A stretch of DNA of 64,000 bases, from the NCBI RefSeq assembly GCF_013409785.1, contig NZ_JACCBV010000001.1, positions 434,001-498,000 of the forward strand. Reading direction: 5' to 3'. The notes under the pieces are model-generated. The model worked only from the letters and a program-made list of their open reading frames with translations, did not search any database and was not told the origin of the DNA. Below are positions 28,186 through 36,842 of the stretch, one piece after another (the stretch's first letter is position 1; every line of letters starts with the position of its first letter). The position numbers and the translations under genes were made by a program. The DNA is from Microbacterium immunditiarum (GTDB lineage Bacteria; Actinomycetota; Actinomycetes; Actinomycetales; Microbacteriaceae).

Positions 28186-29361
28186 TCAGGCTCGCGAGGC
28201 GCCGAGAATGCTGACGGTGAAGTTGGAGGCGACGGCGCTCGCACTCGTCACGAGGGCCACCTCGGCGGCCTCGACCTGGCGCCCGTGCGCCTCGCCGCGG
28301 AGTTGACGCACGGCCTCGGCGAAGCTCATCATGCCGCCGCTCGCTCCCGGGTGGGCGAAGCTCAGCAAGCCGCCGTGCGTATTGATCGGGAGCTTGCCGC
28401 CGAGGTCGCCGTGCTCCCGCACGAAGGCTCCCGCGCCGCCGCGCTCGGCGAACCCGAGGTCCTCGAGCTGAACAGCGACGGTGATTGTGAACGAATCGTA
28501 GATCATCGCCACATCGATGTCGTCGCGCGAGACGCCGGCCTGCGCGAACGCGCGGTCGCCCGCGACGTCCACGACGGTGTGCACGAGGTCGTGCCTGCCG
28601 TCCATCGACCCCTCGGCGAGCTGACCCATGTGGTAGAACGACTGTCCCTGGCCGATACCCAGGAATTCGACCTCGCGCTTCGGATCCCGGCTCGCGCCGC
28701 GCGCCGAGACGACGTAGGCGGTCGCGCCGTCGGAGACGAGTGAGCAGTCGAGTCGGTGCAGGGGCGAGGAGATGATCGGCGAGCTGAGCACGTCGTCGAC
28801 CGTGATCTCGTCGCGGTAGGTCGCGAGCGGGTTGCGGCTCGCGTGCCGGCGCACCATCACGGCGATCTCGGCGAGGTCGGCGTCCGTCGCGCCCGTCTCA
28901 TGGAAATAGCGCTGCGCGAGCAGGCCGTAGTACGACGGGATGGTCGCGCCGTAGGGGTACTCCCAGTCGAGGTTGTGCGCCCCGACCGACGCCATCATCG
29001 CCGATCCCGACAGGTGCCCGGTCGCGAGCTTCTCGCCGCCGACCAGGAGGACGTTCTTGCACAGTCCCGACTCGACGGCCTGCTTCGCCCGTTCGAGGGC
29101 GAGCCCGTACGAGGCGCCACCCGCCATCTCGGTGTCTGCGAGCGTCTTGACGTAGATCCCGAGTGTCTCGGAGACGATGATGTGGTACCGCGGCGACATG
29201 TGGAAGGCGGGGTGCAGGATGATGCCGTCGATGTCGTGGGCGGTGAGTCCGGCGTCTTCTATAGCCTTGAGCGAGGCGTCGACGATGAGCCCGAGGGTGG
29301 TCATCTCGGGCACCTTGCCGATCTTCGATTCGCCGATGCCGGCGATCACGGCGTCTGTCAC
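28186..29361 (-). CDS. Thiolase-fold protein lacking the nucleophilic Cys
   Basis: A 391-residue SCP-x/lipid-transfer-type thiolase homologue. Where thiolases carry the acyl-accepting Cys (NNxCATG), this chain reads EMAGGASYG (about residues 82-90). The active-site His region is conserved as GGLLSFAHPGASGG (about 344-357). Such Cys-less proteins, paired with DUF35, act as Ltp2-like retro-aldolases on acyl-CoA thioesters and not as Claisen enzymes; for this gene that is inference. GTG start with GAGAGGAA 7 nt upstream. Fits a step after hydration by the MaoC proteins at 42223-43067. Confidence 0.85.
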   Translation of the reverse strand: MTDAVIAGIGESKIGKVPEMTTLGLIVDASLKAIEDAGLTAHDIDGIILHPAFHMSPRYHIIVSETLGIYVKTLADTEMAGGASYGLALERAKQAVESGLCKNVLLVGGEKLATGHLSGSAMMASVGAHNLDWEYPYGATIPSYYGLLAQRYFHETGATDADLAEIAVMVRRHASRNPLATYRDEITVDDVLSSPIISSPLHRLDCSLVSDGATAYVVSARGASRDPKREVEFLGIGQGQSFYHMGQLAEGSMDGRHDLVHTVVDVAGDRAFAQAGVSRDDIDVAMIYDSFTITVAVQLEDLGFAERGGAGAFVREHGDLGGKLPINTHGGLLSFAHPGASGGMMSFAEAVRQLRGEAHGRQVEAAEVALVTSASAVASNFTVSILGASRA

Positions 29362-29388
29362 GTCAGTGTTCCTCTCGTATTGCGTCGG

Positions 29389-30033
29389 TCAAACTGAGAC
29401 GAGTCCGTCGAGCGACCCCGTTCGCACACCGCGCCGGATCGGGACGCACTCGTCCGGGAAATCGGAGCGGATCTCGACTCCGTCGGCGATGACGGCGTCG
29501 AGGAATCCGGCGAGCTGCGCAACGGCGGGGGAGTTGTCGTGAAGCACGATTACCGTCCAACCCTGCCGGTCGATGTCGGCTCGGGCGCGCGCCGGCCATC
29601 CGATCGCATCCTCCCAGTCGCGTGGCACGCTGTTCCAAAGCACGAGCGAATAGCCGCCCCGCTCGAGCGTCTGCACAGCGCGAGGACTCAGCAGATGCGG
29701 TCCGAGGACGCCGCCACCACCCCAGGGCCGGAAGAAGCGCTCCTCGGAGGCGAGGTCGCGGAGAAGGTGTTGGCTGGCGACGATCTCCTTCTCGGGCGCC
29801 GCGGGGTCGTCAGTCCGCCCGAGCAGCACGCTGTGGGTCATCGTGTGGTTGCCGACTCGGTGGCCCTCGGCTCGCGCCTGCGCGACGAGATCGCGCCGAC
29901 CGGGCTTCTGGAGGTCGGTGCCCACGACGAAGAATGTCGCGGTGAGGCCGCGCTCACGCAGCACGTCGAGCACGGTCTCGGTGATGCCCGGCACCGGCCC
30001 ATTGTCGAACGTGAGCGTCAGCCGTCGCGTCAT
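29389..30033 (-). CDS. NodB-type polysaccharide deacetylase-family protein
   Basis: A 214-residue NodB-homology protein. Motif 1 is TFDNGP (residues 8-13) where the family usually has TFDDGP, so a metal-ligand Asp is replaced by Asn. Motif 2 is intact (NHTMTHS, His pair), and motif 3 is FFRPWGGGG. There is no signal peptide, so it is cytoplasmic; a role on a small-molecule amide, acetyl or ester group is more plausible than on a polymer. It overlaps the FAH gene start/stop (ATGA) and precedes the thiolase by 27 nt, inside the TTCGAA-controlled operon. Confidence 0.82.
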   Translation of the reverse strand: MTRRLTLTFDNGPVPGITETVLDVLRERGLTATFFVVGTDLQKPGRRDLVAQARAEGHRVGNHTMTHSVLLGRTDDPAAPEKEIVASQHLLRDLASEERFFRPWGGGGVLGPHLLSPRAVQTLERGGYSLVLWNSVPRDWEDAIGWPARARADIDRQGWTVIVLHDNSPAVAQLAGFLDAVIADGVEIRSDFPDECVPIRRGVRTGSLDGLVSV

Positions 30034-30878
30034 GCGACCGCCTGCCCGGCGACGATGCGGTTGCGCAGCTCGCCGACGCCCTCGATGCGCGTGACGAGTT
30101 CGTCGCCGACGTTGAGGTAGCGCGGCGGCACCATCCCGAGCCCGACGCCCGAGGGCGTGCCCGTGAAGATGGCGTCGCCGGGCAGCAGCGTCGTGATGCT
30201 CGAGAGCTGCACGATGAGGCGACTGACCGAGGAGGTCATCAGCGACGTGCGCGAGCTCTGCACGGTCTCGCCGTTGACGACGGTCTCGAGGGCGACGTCG
30301 TCGGGGTTGGCGAGCTCGTCGGGTGTGACGAGGACGGGCCCCATGGGCGCGAACTTCGGGAACGACTTGCCGAGGCTGAACTGCGGCGTCACCCCGACGT
30401 GCTGCGTGATGCGCTCGGAGATGTCCTGACCGATCGTGAGGCCCGCGACGTGGCTCCAGGCGTCCTCTTCACGGATGCCATGGCCGCCACGGCCGATCAC
30501 GGCGACGAGTTCGACCTCCCAGTCGACCTCTCCGCCGGGGTGCGGGATGTCCTCGTAAGGCCCGGCGATCGAGGAGACGTACTTCGTGAACACGACGGGC
30601 ACGTCGTGCGCGAGGCCCACCTCGTCGACATGGTCGCGATAGTTGAGCCCGACGGCGAAAAGCTGGCGGGGGCTCGGAACGGGCGACCCGAGCCGGCGCG
30701 GGTCGAACCTCTCGCCGTCGGCGACGTGGGCTGCCTGCGCCCACGCGCAGAACTCGTCCCAGCGCTCGAACACGGATTGAGGGTCGGAGGAGAAGGTGCC
30801 GCCACTGGACCGTTCGACGTCGAGGGCGCGATCGCCGTCGACGAGAACGAGCCGTCCGGCGAGGTTGGCTAGGCGCAT
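30030..30878 (-). CDS. Fumarylacetoacetate hydrolase-family protein
   Basis: A 282-residue FAH-family protein. The metal-binding core is present: VGLNYRDHVDEVG (about 76-88), a conserved DWEVELVAVIGRGGHGI segment (about 118-134) and FTGTPSGVGLG (about 243-253). The family hydrolyses C-C bonds of beta-diketo acids, decarboxylates, or hydrates acyl compounds, always with Mg or Mn. It is the first gene of the minus-strand operon 30878 to 25982 and is preceded by a TTGACG-17-TACTGT promoter embedded in a TTCGAA operator. The ATG has no strong ribosome-binding site. Confidence 0.9.
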   Translation of the reverse strand: MRLANLAGRLVLVDGDRALDVERSSGGTFSSDPQSVFERWDEFCAWAQAAHVADGERFDPRRLGSPVPSPRQLFAVGLNYRDHVDEVGLAHDVPVVFTKYVSSIAGPYEDIPHPGGEVDWEVELVAVIGRGGHGIREEDAWSHVAGLTIGQDISERITQHVGVTPQFSLGKSFPKFAPMGPVLVTPDELANPDDVALETVVNGETVQSSRTSLMTSSVSRLIVQLSSITTLLPGDAIFTGTPSGVGLGMVPPRYLNVGDELVTRIEGVGELRNRIVAGQAVA

Positions 30879-30913
30879 CGTTGCTTCCTGCGAGAAGGAT
30901 CGTTGTAGTCTCG

Positions 30914-30954
30914 ACAGTAGAGCCTTGTATTCGAAACGTCAACAACTTTCGAAT
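30914..30954. promoter_or_regulatory. TTCGAA operator A with FAH-operon promoter
   Basis: ATTCGAAA (30929-30936) and TTTCGAAT (30947-30954) form a perfect 8-bp inverted repeat with a 10-bp spacer. On the minus strand, TTGACG (30937-30942) - 17 bp - TACTGT (30914-30919) reads as a promoter for the FAH operon, with its -35 in the spacer of the operator. The site also lies 68 nt upstream of the SMP-30 gene at 31023, so it could control both directions. Confidence 0.75.
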
Positions 30955-31022
30955 TTGTACCCAGTTTGCTGGATAGAACCAGCGGATGCCGCGACGGTGC
31001 TCGTCCGAGCGGAAGGACCCCG

Positions 31023-31943
31023 ATGATCGAACTCCTCCACGCCGCCGACCGACTGCGCGCGCTCCTCGACCCCGACGCCGGCTTCGAGACGATCGCCTCC
31101 GGTTTCGTCTTCACTGAGGGGCCGGCGTGGCAGCCGGCGACCTCCACGCTCACCTTCAGCGACCTCCGCGGCGACGCACGCTGGAGCTGGCGCGCCGACC
31201 GAGGCGCCCGGCTCGAGGCGCGCCCCGCGTGGAAGGTCAATGGTGCGACCGTCGACCTCGACGGGTCGGTCCTGCTCTGCGAGCACGTCTCGAGCTCGGT
31301 GGTTCGGGTGCGCGCCGATGGCGCACGGGAGATTGTGGCGTTCCACTTCGAGGGCACATACCTCAACAGCCCCAACGACGTGGTCGTGCGCTCCGACGGC
31401 AGCGTCTGGTTCACCGACTCGAACTACGGCAGGTGGCGGCACATCGTCGGGGTCGAGCGGCCCTTCGAGCTCGGCTTCCAGGGCGTCTATCGCGTGCCCC
31501 CTGGCGGCGGGGCCGCCCAACTCGTCGTCGCACGGGACGAGTTCGAGCAGCCGAACGGGTTGTGCTTCTCCCCCGACGAGTCCGTGCTCTATGTCGACGA
31601 CGTCGACGACCTCAAATCATTCGACGTGCGCGCCGACGACACTCTCGGCCCCGCTCGCGTCATGTGCTCGGGTATGGGGAGTGCGGGCGCCGAGACGGGC
31701 AACCCCGATGGGATGCGCTGCGACGAGCACGGCAACGTGTGGGTCGCCGCACGTGACGGCGTGTGGGTGTTCGATCGCGCGGGCGAGCTGCTCGGAATCG
31801 TCCGTACGCCCGAGGTATGCGCGAACCTCACCTGGGGCGGCGACGACTGGCGCACCCTGTTCCTGTGCACGTCGACGACGGTGCGCACACTCCGCACCCG
31901 CGTCGCGTCGGATCCCCGGGCGCGGCACGGCGTACCGCGGTGA
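31023..31943 (+). CDS. SMP-30/gluconolactonase-family protein
   Basis: A 306-residue six-bladed propeller of the SMP-30 (senescence marker/gluconolaconase/LRE) family. Visible signatures are SGFVFTEGPAWQP (metal Glu, about 27-39), TYLNSPNDVVVRSDGSVWFTD (Asn/Asp), and GNPDGMRCDEHGNVWVA (Asp). These enzymes open sugar-acid or other lactones with a divalent metal. ATG with GGAAGGA 7 nt before it. It is divergent from the FAH operon and shares its TTCGAA operator, suggesting co-regulation. A second SMP-30 homologue is at 38463. Confidence 0.88.
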   Translation: MIELLHAADRLRALLDPDAGFETIASGFVFTEGPAWQPATSTLTFSDLRGDARWSWRADRGARLEARPAWKVNGATVDLDGSVLLCEHVSSSVVRVRADGAREIVAFHFEGTYLNSPNDVVVRSDGSVWFTDSNYGRWRHIVGVERPFELGFQGVYRVPPGGGAAQLVVARDEFEQPNGLCFSPDESVLYVDDVDDLKSFDVRADDTLGPARVMCSGMGSAGAETGNPDGMRCDEHGNVWVAARDGVWVFDRAGELLGIVRTPEVCANLTWGGDDWRTLFLCTSTTVRTLRTRVASDPRARHGVPR

Positions 31944-32058
31944 GCGCTTCGATCGCGCGGGCACGTGACCGATCCGCCCGAAGCAGCTCGTTCCCGAGGC
32001 ACGCCTCTCCACGATGCTCAGGCATCGAGCCGGGTGCGCCGAGGGGCGACAGGCGGGG

Positions 32059-33294
32059 TCACCCCGCGACCGGAGCGAGCCGCCGCAGTTGCCTCACGTG
32101 ATGTGGCCCGAGGTCGTCGAGCGTGGGGGCGCCGAGGAGCTGCAGCGTGCGGTGCATCTGCGCCGATAGGATGCCGAGCGCGCGGTCGACGCCGGCGCGC
32201 CCGCCGGCCATGAGCCCGTATACGTACGCGCGCCCGACGAGCACGTTGCGCGCACCGAGGGCGACCGCAGCGACGATATCGGCACCCGACATGATCCCCG
32301 TGTCTAGCCAGACCTCGACATCGGTGCCGACCTCGCGTACGACGCCCGGCAGCAGGTGGAACGGAACCGGCGCGCGGTCGAGCTGACGCCCGCCGTGGTT
32401 CGAGAGCACGATGCCGTCGACCCCCGTCGCGGCGATGCGCCTCGCGTCGTGGAGGGACTGCACGCCCTTGACGACCATCCTCCCCGGCCACTGTTCGCGG
32501 ATCCACGCGAGATCCTCATAGCCGAGCCGCGGATCGAACATCGTGTCGACGAGTGCCGCTACGGTGCCGCTCCAGCGGTCGAGCGAGGCGAACGAAAGCG
32601 GCTCGGTGGTGAGGAAGTCGAACCACCACCGCGGCCGCGGGATCGCGTCGATGACCGTGCGGGGCGTGAGCGTCGGCGGAATGGTCATTCCGTTGCGCAC
32701 GTCGCGCAGCCGCGAGCCGGCGACGGCGGAGTCGACGGTCACGAGGAGCGTGTCGTAGCCCGCCGCGGCGGCTCGCTCGACCAGCGCCATCGAGCGCTCT
32801 CGGTCCTTCCAGAGGTAGAGCTGGAACCAGCGACGACCGTCTCCGCTCGCAGCCGCCACGTCCTCGATCGACGTCGTGCCCATCGTCGAGAGCGTGAACG
32901 GGATGCCGAACGCCGCGGCGGCTGCCGCCCCCGCACGCTCCCCCTCGCTGTGCATCATGCGCGTGAACCCGATCGGGGCGATCGCGAACGGATGACTGCT
33001 TCGTCGGCCCAGCACATCCCGCGACGTGTCGACATCCGACACGTCCGTGAGCACCGTCGGATGGAATTCGACGTCCTCGAACGCTTGACGCGCGCGCCGC
33101 AGCGAGAGCTCGCTCTCGGCCGCACCGTCGCCGAAGTCGAAGGCCGCACGCGGGGTGCGGCGCTTCGCGACGAGGCGCAGGTCGTGAATCGTGAGCGCCG
33201 CCTCGAGCCGGCGACGGGTGGGCGACAGCACCGGACGCTTGAATCGCAGGAGCGGCGCGAGATCGCGAGGTCTCGGGATACGGCGGGAGGTCAT
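32059..33294 (-). CDS. FMN-dependent alpha-hydroxy-acid oxidase/dehydrogenase
   Basis: A 411-residue TIM-barrel flavoenzyme of the lactate dehydrogenase LldD/glycolate oxidase family. The N-terminal FMN contacts ([16 protein letters not shown]), [13 protein letters not shown] and the active-site SNHGGRQLD (about residues 295-303; catalytic His and Arg) are present, followed by the phosphate loop [11 protein letters not shown]...[14 protein letters not shown]. It oxidises an L-2-hydroxy acid to the 2-keto acid and passes electrons to oxygen or the respiratory chain. It lies 4 nt downstream of livF and is probably cotranscribed with the importer, so the imported compound may be, or give, a hydroxy acid. 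Confidence 0.9.
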   Translation of the reverse strand: MTSRRIPRPRDLAPLLRFKRPVLSPTRRRLEAALTIHDLRLVAKRRTPRAAFDFGDGAAESELSLRRARQAFEDVEFHPTVLTDVSDVDTSRDVLGRRSSHPFAIAPIGFTRMMHSEGERAGAAAAAAFGIPFTLSTMGTTSIEDVAAASGDGRRWFQLYLWKDRERSMALVERAAAAGYDTLLVTVDSAVAGSRLRDVRNGMTIPPTLTPRTVIDAIPRPRWWFDFLTTEPLSFASLDRWSGTVAALVDTMFDPRLGYEDLAWIREQWPGRMVVKGVQSLHDARRIAATGVDGIVLSNHGGRQLDRAPVPFHLLPGVVREVGTDVEVWLDTGIMSGADIVAAVALGARNVLVGRAYVYGLMAGGRAGVDRALGILSAQMHRTLQLLGAPTLDDLGPHHVRQLRRLAPVAG

Positions 33295-33298
33295 CGAC

Positions 33299-34006
33299 TC
33301 AGAAGTACACGGAGCCGAGGGCCTCGCGATCGGTCATGTCGACGGGTTCGGCGATTCCGTCTCGCAGGAGCACGAGGCGGTCGCAGTGCTTCGCGAGGAT
33401 CGTCACGTTCTGGTCGACCCAGAGCAGTCCCGCGCCGAGCTCGCGGCAGCTCGCGACCGTGCTGGCGGAGATGCTCGCGACAGCCGTCGGCGAGAGGCCG
33501 AGACTGAGTTCGTCGACCATGAGCAGCGTCGGGTTCGCGATGAGGCCGCGTGCGATCGCCACCTGCTGCTGCTGGCCGCCGCTCAGCAGGCCGGCCCTGC
33601 GGTCGAGCATGGGCACGATGGCGGGGAGCAGCCCGAGAACCCGGTCGCGCGCGGCGCGGTACTCACGCACGCGGCCTCCGATCGCGCCGATCCTGAGATT
33701 CTCCTCTACCGTGAGGTTCGCGAACATCCGTCGGCCCTCGGGCACATGCACGACGCCTCGACTCACAACCGAGACGGGATCGCGTTTGAGCGGTACGCCG
33801 TCGAAGTCGAGCCGCCGGGCGGTGCGCGGCAGCAGACCCGAGATGACCTTGAGGAGTGTCGACTTGCCGGCGCCGTTCGGGCCGGCGACCCCCACGATCT
33901 CGCCAGGGGCGACCGAGAGCGAGAGCCCGTGCAGGACCGTCGCCTTGCCGTACCCGACGACGAGGTCCTCGATCTCGAGCCCGCGGCCCGCGGCATCCGT
34001 GGTCAT
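33299..34006 (-). CDS. Branched-chain-type ABC transporter ATPase LivF
   Basis: A 235-residue ABC ATPase of the LivF group: Walker [10 protein letters not shown] (about 40-48), Q-loop [20 protein letters not shown] (typical LivF), signature [15 protein letters not shown], Walker [14 protein letters not shown]. It is the second ATPase of the importer, next to the LivM-LivG fusion, which it overlaps (ATGA). Its sequence does not tell the substrate; Liv-type transporters in catabolic clusters import aromatic acids, dicarboxylates or amides as well as amino acids. Confidence 0.93.
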   Translation of the reverse strand: MTTDAAGRGLEIEDLVVGYGKATVLHGLSLSVAPGEIVGVAGPNGAGKSTLLKVISGLLPRTARRLDFDGVPLKRDPVSVVSRGVVHVPEGRRMFANLTVEENLRIGAIGGRVREYRAARDRVLGLLPAIVPMLDRRAGLLSGGQQQQVAIARGLIANPTLLMVDELSLGLSPTAVASISASTVASCRELGAGLLWVDQNVTILAKHCDRLVLLRDGIAEPVDMTDREALGSVYF

Positions 34007-35895
34007 GATCCCTCCGTTCCTGCGGTCTCATCGACCGGGTCGGACTCGACGCCCATGAAGGTCGCCGCGATCTCAGGACGCGCCAGCACCTCGGCGGGCT
34101 CCCCGTTGCCGATGACCCGCCCATAGTCGAGCACCGTCATCTCGTCGGCGATGTCGAGGATGAACCCGATGTGGTGCGAGATCACCATGATCGTGAGCCC
34201 GAACCGGCGGTGGACGTCCTTGAGTGTCGCGCCGAGGCTCTCCATCTGCTTGACGGAGAGGCCCGCCGTCGGCTCGTCGAGCAGCAGCAAGCGGGCGTGG
34301 CCAACGAGTCCACGCGCGATCTCGACCCGCTTCTGTTCGCTGAGGTCGAGGTTCTTCGCGAGCAGCGCGCGACGGCTCTCGTCGATGCCCACGGCGTCGA
34401 GCGCCCAGTGCGCCTCCGCGTCGAGCGCGCGCTCACGGCGGCCCGTGGCCAACCGACCCAGCAGGTCGGTCCAGAATGAGCCCTTCTCGTCGGCATCGAG
34501 GCCGAGCTTGACATTGTCGAGCACGTCGAGATCGGGCACGATGGCGGGCGTCTGGAAGGTGCGGACGACCCCGCGCTGCCGGATGCGGTGCGGCGGCACT
34601 CCGCGTGTCGATTCCCCGAACACCCGGATGTCGCCCTTCGCCGGCACGTACAGGCCCGACACCGCGTTCAGCAGCGTCGTCTTCCCGGCGCCGTTGGGGC
34701 CGATGATCGCGTGAACGCTTCCGGCCCGGATGCGCAGGTCGACGTCGGAGAGTGCGACGAACCCGCCGAAGGTGACTTCGATGCCGTCCGCCTCGAGCGC
34801 CGGGATGCCGGCATCCGCCTCTGCGGTCTCGTCGACGACGCGGGATGCTCCGCCGACGGTGGCTGTCGCGGCGTCGGGATCGGGGGCGACTCGGCGCACG
34901 TGCGCCGACCGCCGACGTGACGCGAAGCGCCCGAGCGCGGGGACCATCCGCGCGATCCACGCCCCGACGCGCTGCCCGAGCCCGTAGATGCCCTCGGGCA
35001 GAAGGATGAGGAAGAACAGCAGCACTGCGGCGAACACGACAGCCGACACGTGGCCGTCGCGCAGCAGGTATCCGGGCAGGATCGTGACCAGCAGCGCACC
35101 GAGGATCGGACCTCCGACCGTACCGGCCCCACCCACGACGAGCATCGCGAAGATGTTGACAGACTGCTTGATGCCGAAGCCCTCCGGGCCGAGATAGCCC
35201 ACCACACCCGCGTACAGCACGCCCGCAATCGCGGCAAGCACGCAGCAGTAGGTGAAGGACAGCATCTTCATCCGACGGACGCGGATGCCGGCCGCCGCCG
35301 CGACCGCTTCATTCGTCTTCACCAGACGCAGCGCGCGACCGGTCTGCGAGTCCGTGAGGGAGCAGGTCACGAACACGACGATGAGCAGCACGACGCACGT
35401 GAGCAGGAGGTAGGGCTTGCCGTGCGAGCCGACCAGCTCGTACTCGGGCACCGCGAGCCCGTTGGCGCCGCCGAACACCGGACGGAGCACGTCGCCCATG
35501 AGCGCCGTCATCGTGAGGTACCCGAAGAAGAGCGTCGCGACGGCGATCCCGAAGATCCGGTACCTCACGACGATGCTCCCGAGCAGCAGTGCGATGACAC
35601 CCGTCACCCCCACTCCCACGACGACCGCGAGTGGTGTGGGAAAGCCGGCATGTATTCGTAAGGCGGATGTCGCGTACGCCCCTATCGCGACGAACGCAGC
35701 CTGCCCGAAGGAGATCTGTCCCGTGAAGCCCACGAGCACATCGAGCCCGATCGCGGCGATGGCCCAGGCGACCGCGGCGATGAGGGTGAACTCGAGTGTG
35801 GTGTCCAGCGGGAGCACGAGGCCCGCGACGGTCACCCCACCCGCGATGACGAGGCTCGGGACGAGCGTGCGGTTCTTGGCGTCGCCGATGATCAT
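34003..35895 (-). CDS. Liv-type permease-ATPase fusion (LivM-LivG)
   Basis: A 630-residue chain that joins a permease to an ATPase. Residues 1 to about 320 are a LivM-type permease with ten or so hydrophobic segments and the GFTGQISFGQAAFVAIGAY motif near 54-72. A linker rich in Arg and Ala follows; residues about 370-630 are a LivG ATPase with Walker [10 protein letters not shown] (about 398-406), signature LSEQKRVEIARGL and Walker B LLLLDEPTAGLS. It pairs with LivH (35927) and LivF (33299). Fusions of this type recur in actinobacteria. Confidence 0.93.
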   Translation of the reverse strand: MIIGDAKNRTLVPSLVIAGGVTVAGLVLPLDTTLEFTLIAAVAWAIAAIGLDVLVGFTGQISFGQAAFVAIGAYATSALRIHAGFPTPLAVVVGVGVTGVIALLLGSIVVRYRIFGIAVATLFFGYLTMTALMGDVLRPVFGGANGLAVPEYELVGSHGKPYLLLTCVVLLIVVFVTCSLTDSQTGRALRLVKTNEAVAAAAGIRVRRMKMLSFTYCCVLAAIAGVLYAGVVGYLGPEGFGIKQSVNIFAMLVVGGAGTVGGPILGALLVTILPGYLLRDGHVSAVVFAAVLLFFLILLPEGIYGLGQRVGAWIARMVPALGRFASRRRSAHVRRVAPDPDAATATVGGASRVVDETAEADAGIPALEADGIEVTFGGFVALSDVDLRIRAGSVHAIIGPNGAGKTTLLNAVSGLYVPAKGDIRVFGESTRGVPPHRIRQRGVVRTFQTPAIVPDLDVLDNVKLGLDADEKGSFWTDLLGRLATGRRERALDAEAHWALDAVGIDESRRALLAKNLDLSEQKRVEIARGLVGHARLLLLDEPTAGLSVKQMESLGATLKDVHRRFGLTIMVISHHIGFILDIADEMTVLDYGRVIGNGEPAEVLARPEIAATFMGVESDPVDETAGTEGS

Positions 35896-35926
35896 CGGGG
35901 GACCACTCCTTCGTGGACGTTCGAGG

Positions 35927-36805
35927 TCACAGCCGGACCGCTTCCTGCTTGCCGAGGAGTCCCTGCGGGCGCAGCAGCATGACGATGAGGAGGATGGCGA
36001 AGACGACGAGCACGCCGGCTTCGAGATTGAACGCCACGATGGTGACGTTGGAGATGATTCCGACGATGACGCTCCCCAGGAGCGCGCCGGGAAGGCTCGT
36101 GAGTCCTCCGAGCACGATGCCCGTGAATGTGAAGAGGAGGTACGGCTCCATCATCGCCGGAGCGAGGAAGGCGCTCGGCGCGAGCAGCACTCCGACGATC
36201 GTGCCGAGGATGGCGCTCAGGCCCCACGTGGCGGCACTGAGCCGCGTTGCGCGCAGCCCGAGCAGCCGCGCGGTGTCGGGCTGCTCGGCGAGGGCGCGGA
36301 AGCTCAGCCCCGCGCGGGTATAGCGGAACAGCGCCCACAGCACCACCATGATGACCGCCGCGACGGCTGCGATGAGCAGGCTCTGCGCCGGCAGCACGAC
36401 CGAAGCGATCTGGATGCCCTCGCCCTGCACGATCGTGGGGTGGCGGTAGGGGGCCAGGGCCCCCCACCGCCACTCCATGATCGCCAGCAGGAGCAGTGAC
36501 AGCCCGAGCGTACGGACCGTGATGTTGAGGTTGCCGGCGCTCGCACGCGGGCGGATCACGAGGAAGTAGACGATGATCCCGAACACCCCAGACGCGACCA
36601 GCGCGATCGGCACCGCCGCCAGCAACGGGAGCCCCGCATCGGTGACGAGTGCCCAGGCGACGAACGCGCCGAGAGTCGCGAGCGTCCCCTGCGCGAAGTT
36701 CGCCACGCCCGTCGACTTGTACAGCATGACGATGGCGAAGCCGATCATCCCGTAGAGCAGGCCGACGGCGACCCCGCTGATCGCGGCGGAGATGTACAGA
36801 TCCAT
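35927..36805 (-). CDS. Branched-chain-type ABC transporter permease LivH
   Basis: A 292-residue permease of the LivH group with about eight hydrophobic segments; the N-terminal GVAVGLLYGMIGFAIVMLYK and the VANFAQGTLATLGAFVAW motif are diagnostic. The EAA-like cytoplasmic loop is YTRAGLSFRALAEQPDTARLLG. It forms the membrane channel with the LivM half of the fusion at 34003. It lies 37 nt downstream of the binding-protein gene, in the same operon. Confidence 0.93.
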   Translation of the reverse strand: MDLYISAAISGVAVGLLYGMIGFAIVMLYKSTGVANFAQGTLATLGAFVAWALVTDAGLPLLAAVPIALVASGVFGIIVYFLVIRPRASAGNLNITVRTLGLSLLLLAIMEWRWGALAPYRHPTIVQGEGIQIASVVLPAQSLLIAAVAAVIMVVLWALFRYTRAGLSFRALAEQPDTARLLGLRATRLSAATWGLSAILGTIVGVLLAPSAFLAPAMMEPYLLFTFTGIVLGGLTSLPGALLGSVIVGIISNVTIVAFNLEAGVLVVFAILLIVMLLRPQGLLGKQEAVRL

Positions 36806-36842
36806 GTCGTCAGTCCTTCGTGATGAGGGTGCAGCTTCCCCG

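Noticed and set aside
30966..31022. Upstream extension of the first SMP-30 protein
   Set aside because: No ribosome-binding site for the earlier start; GGAAGGA correctly precedes the ATG at 31023.
32005..32016. GAGGCACGCCTC palindrome as a terminator between convergent genes
   Set aside because: The stem is 5 bp with a 2-nt loop, too weak to support.
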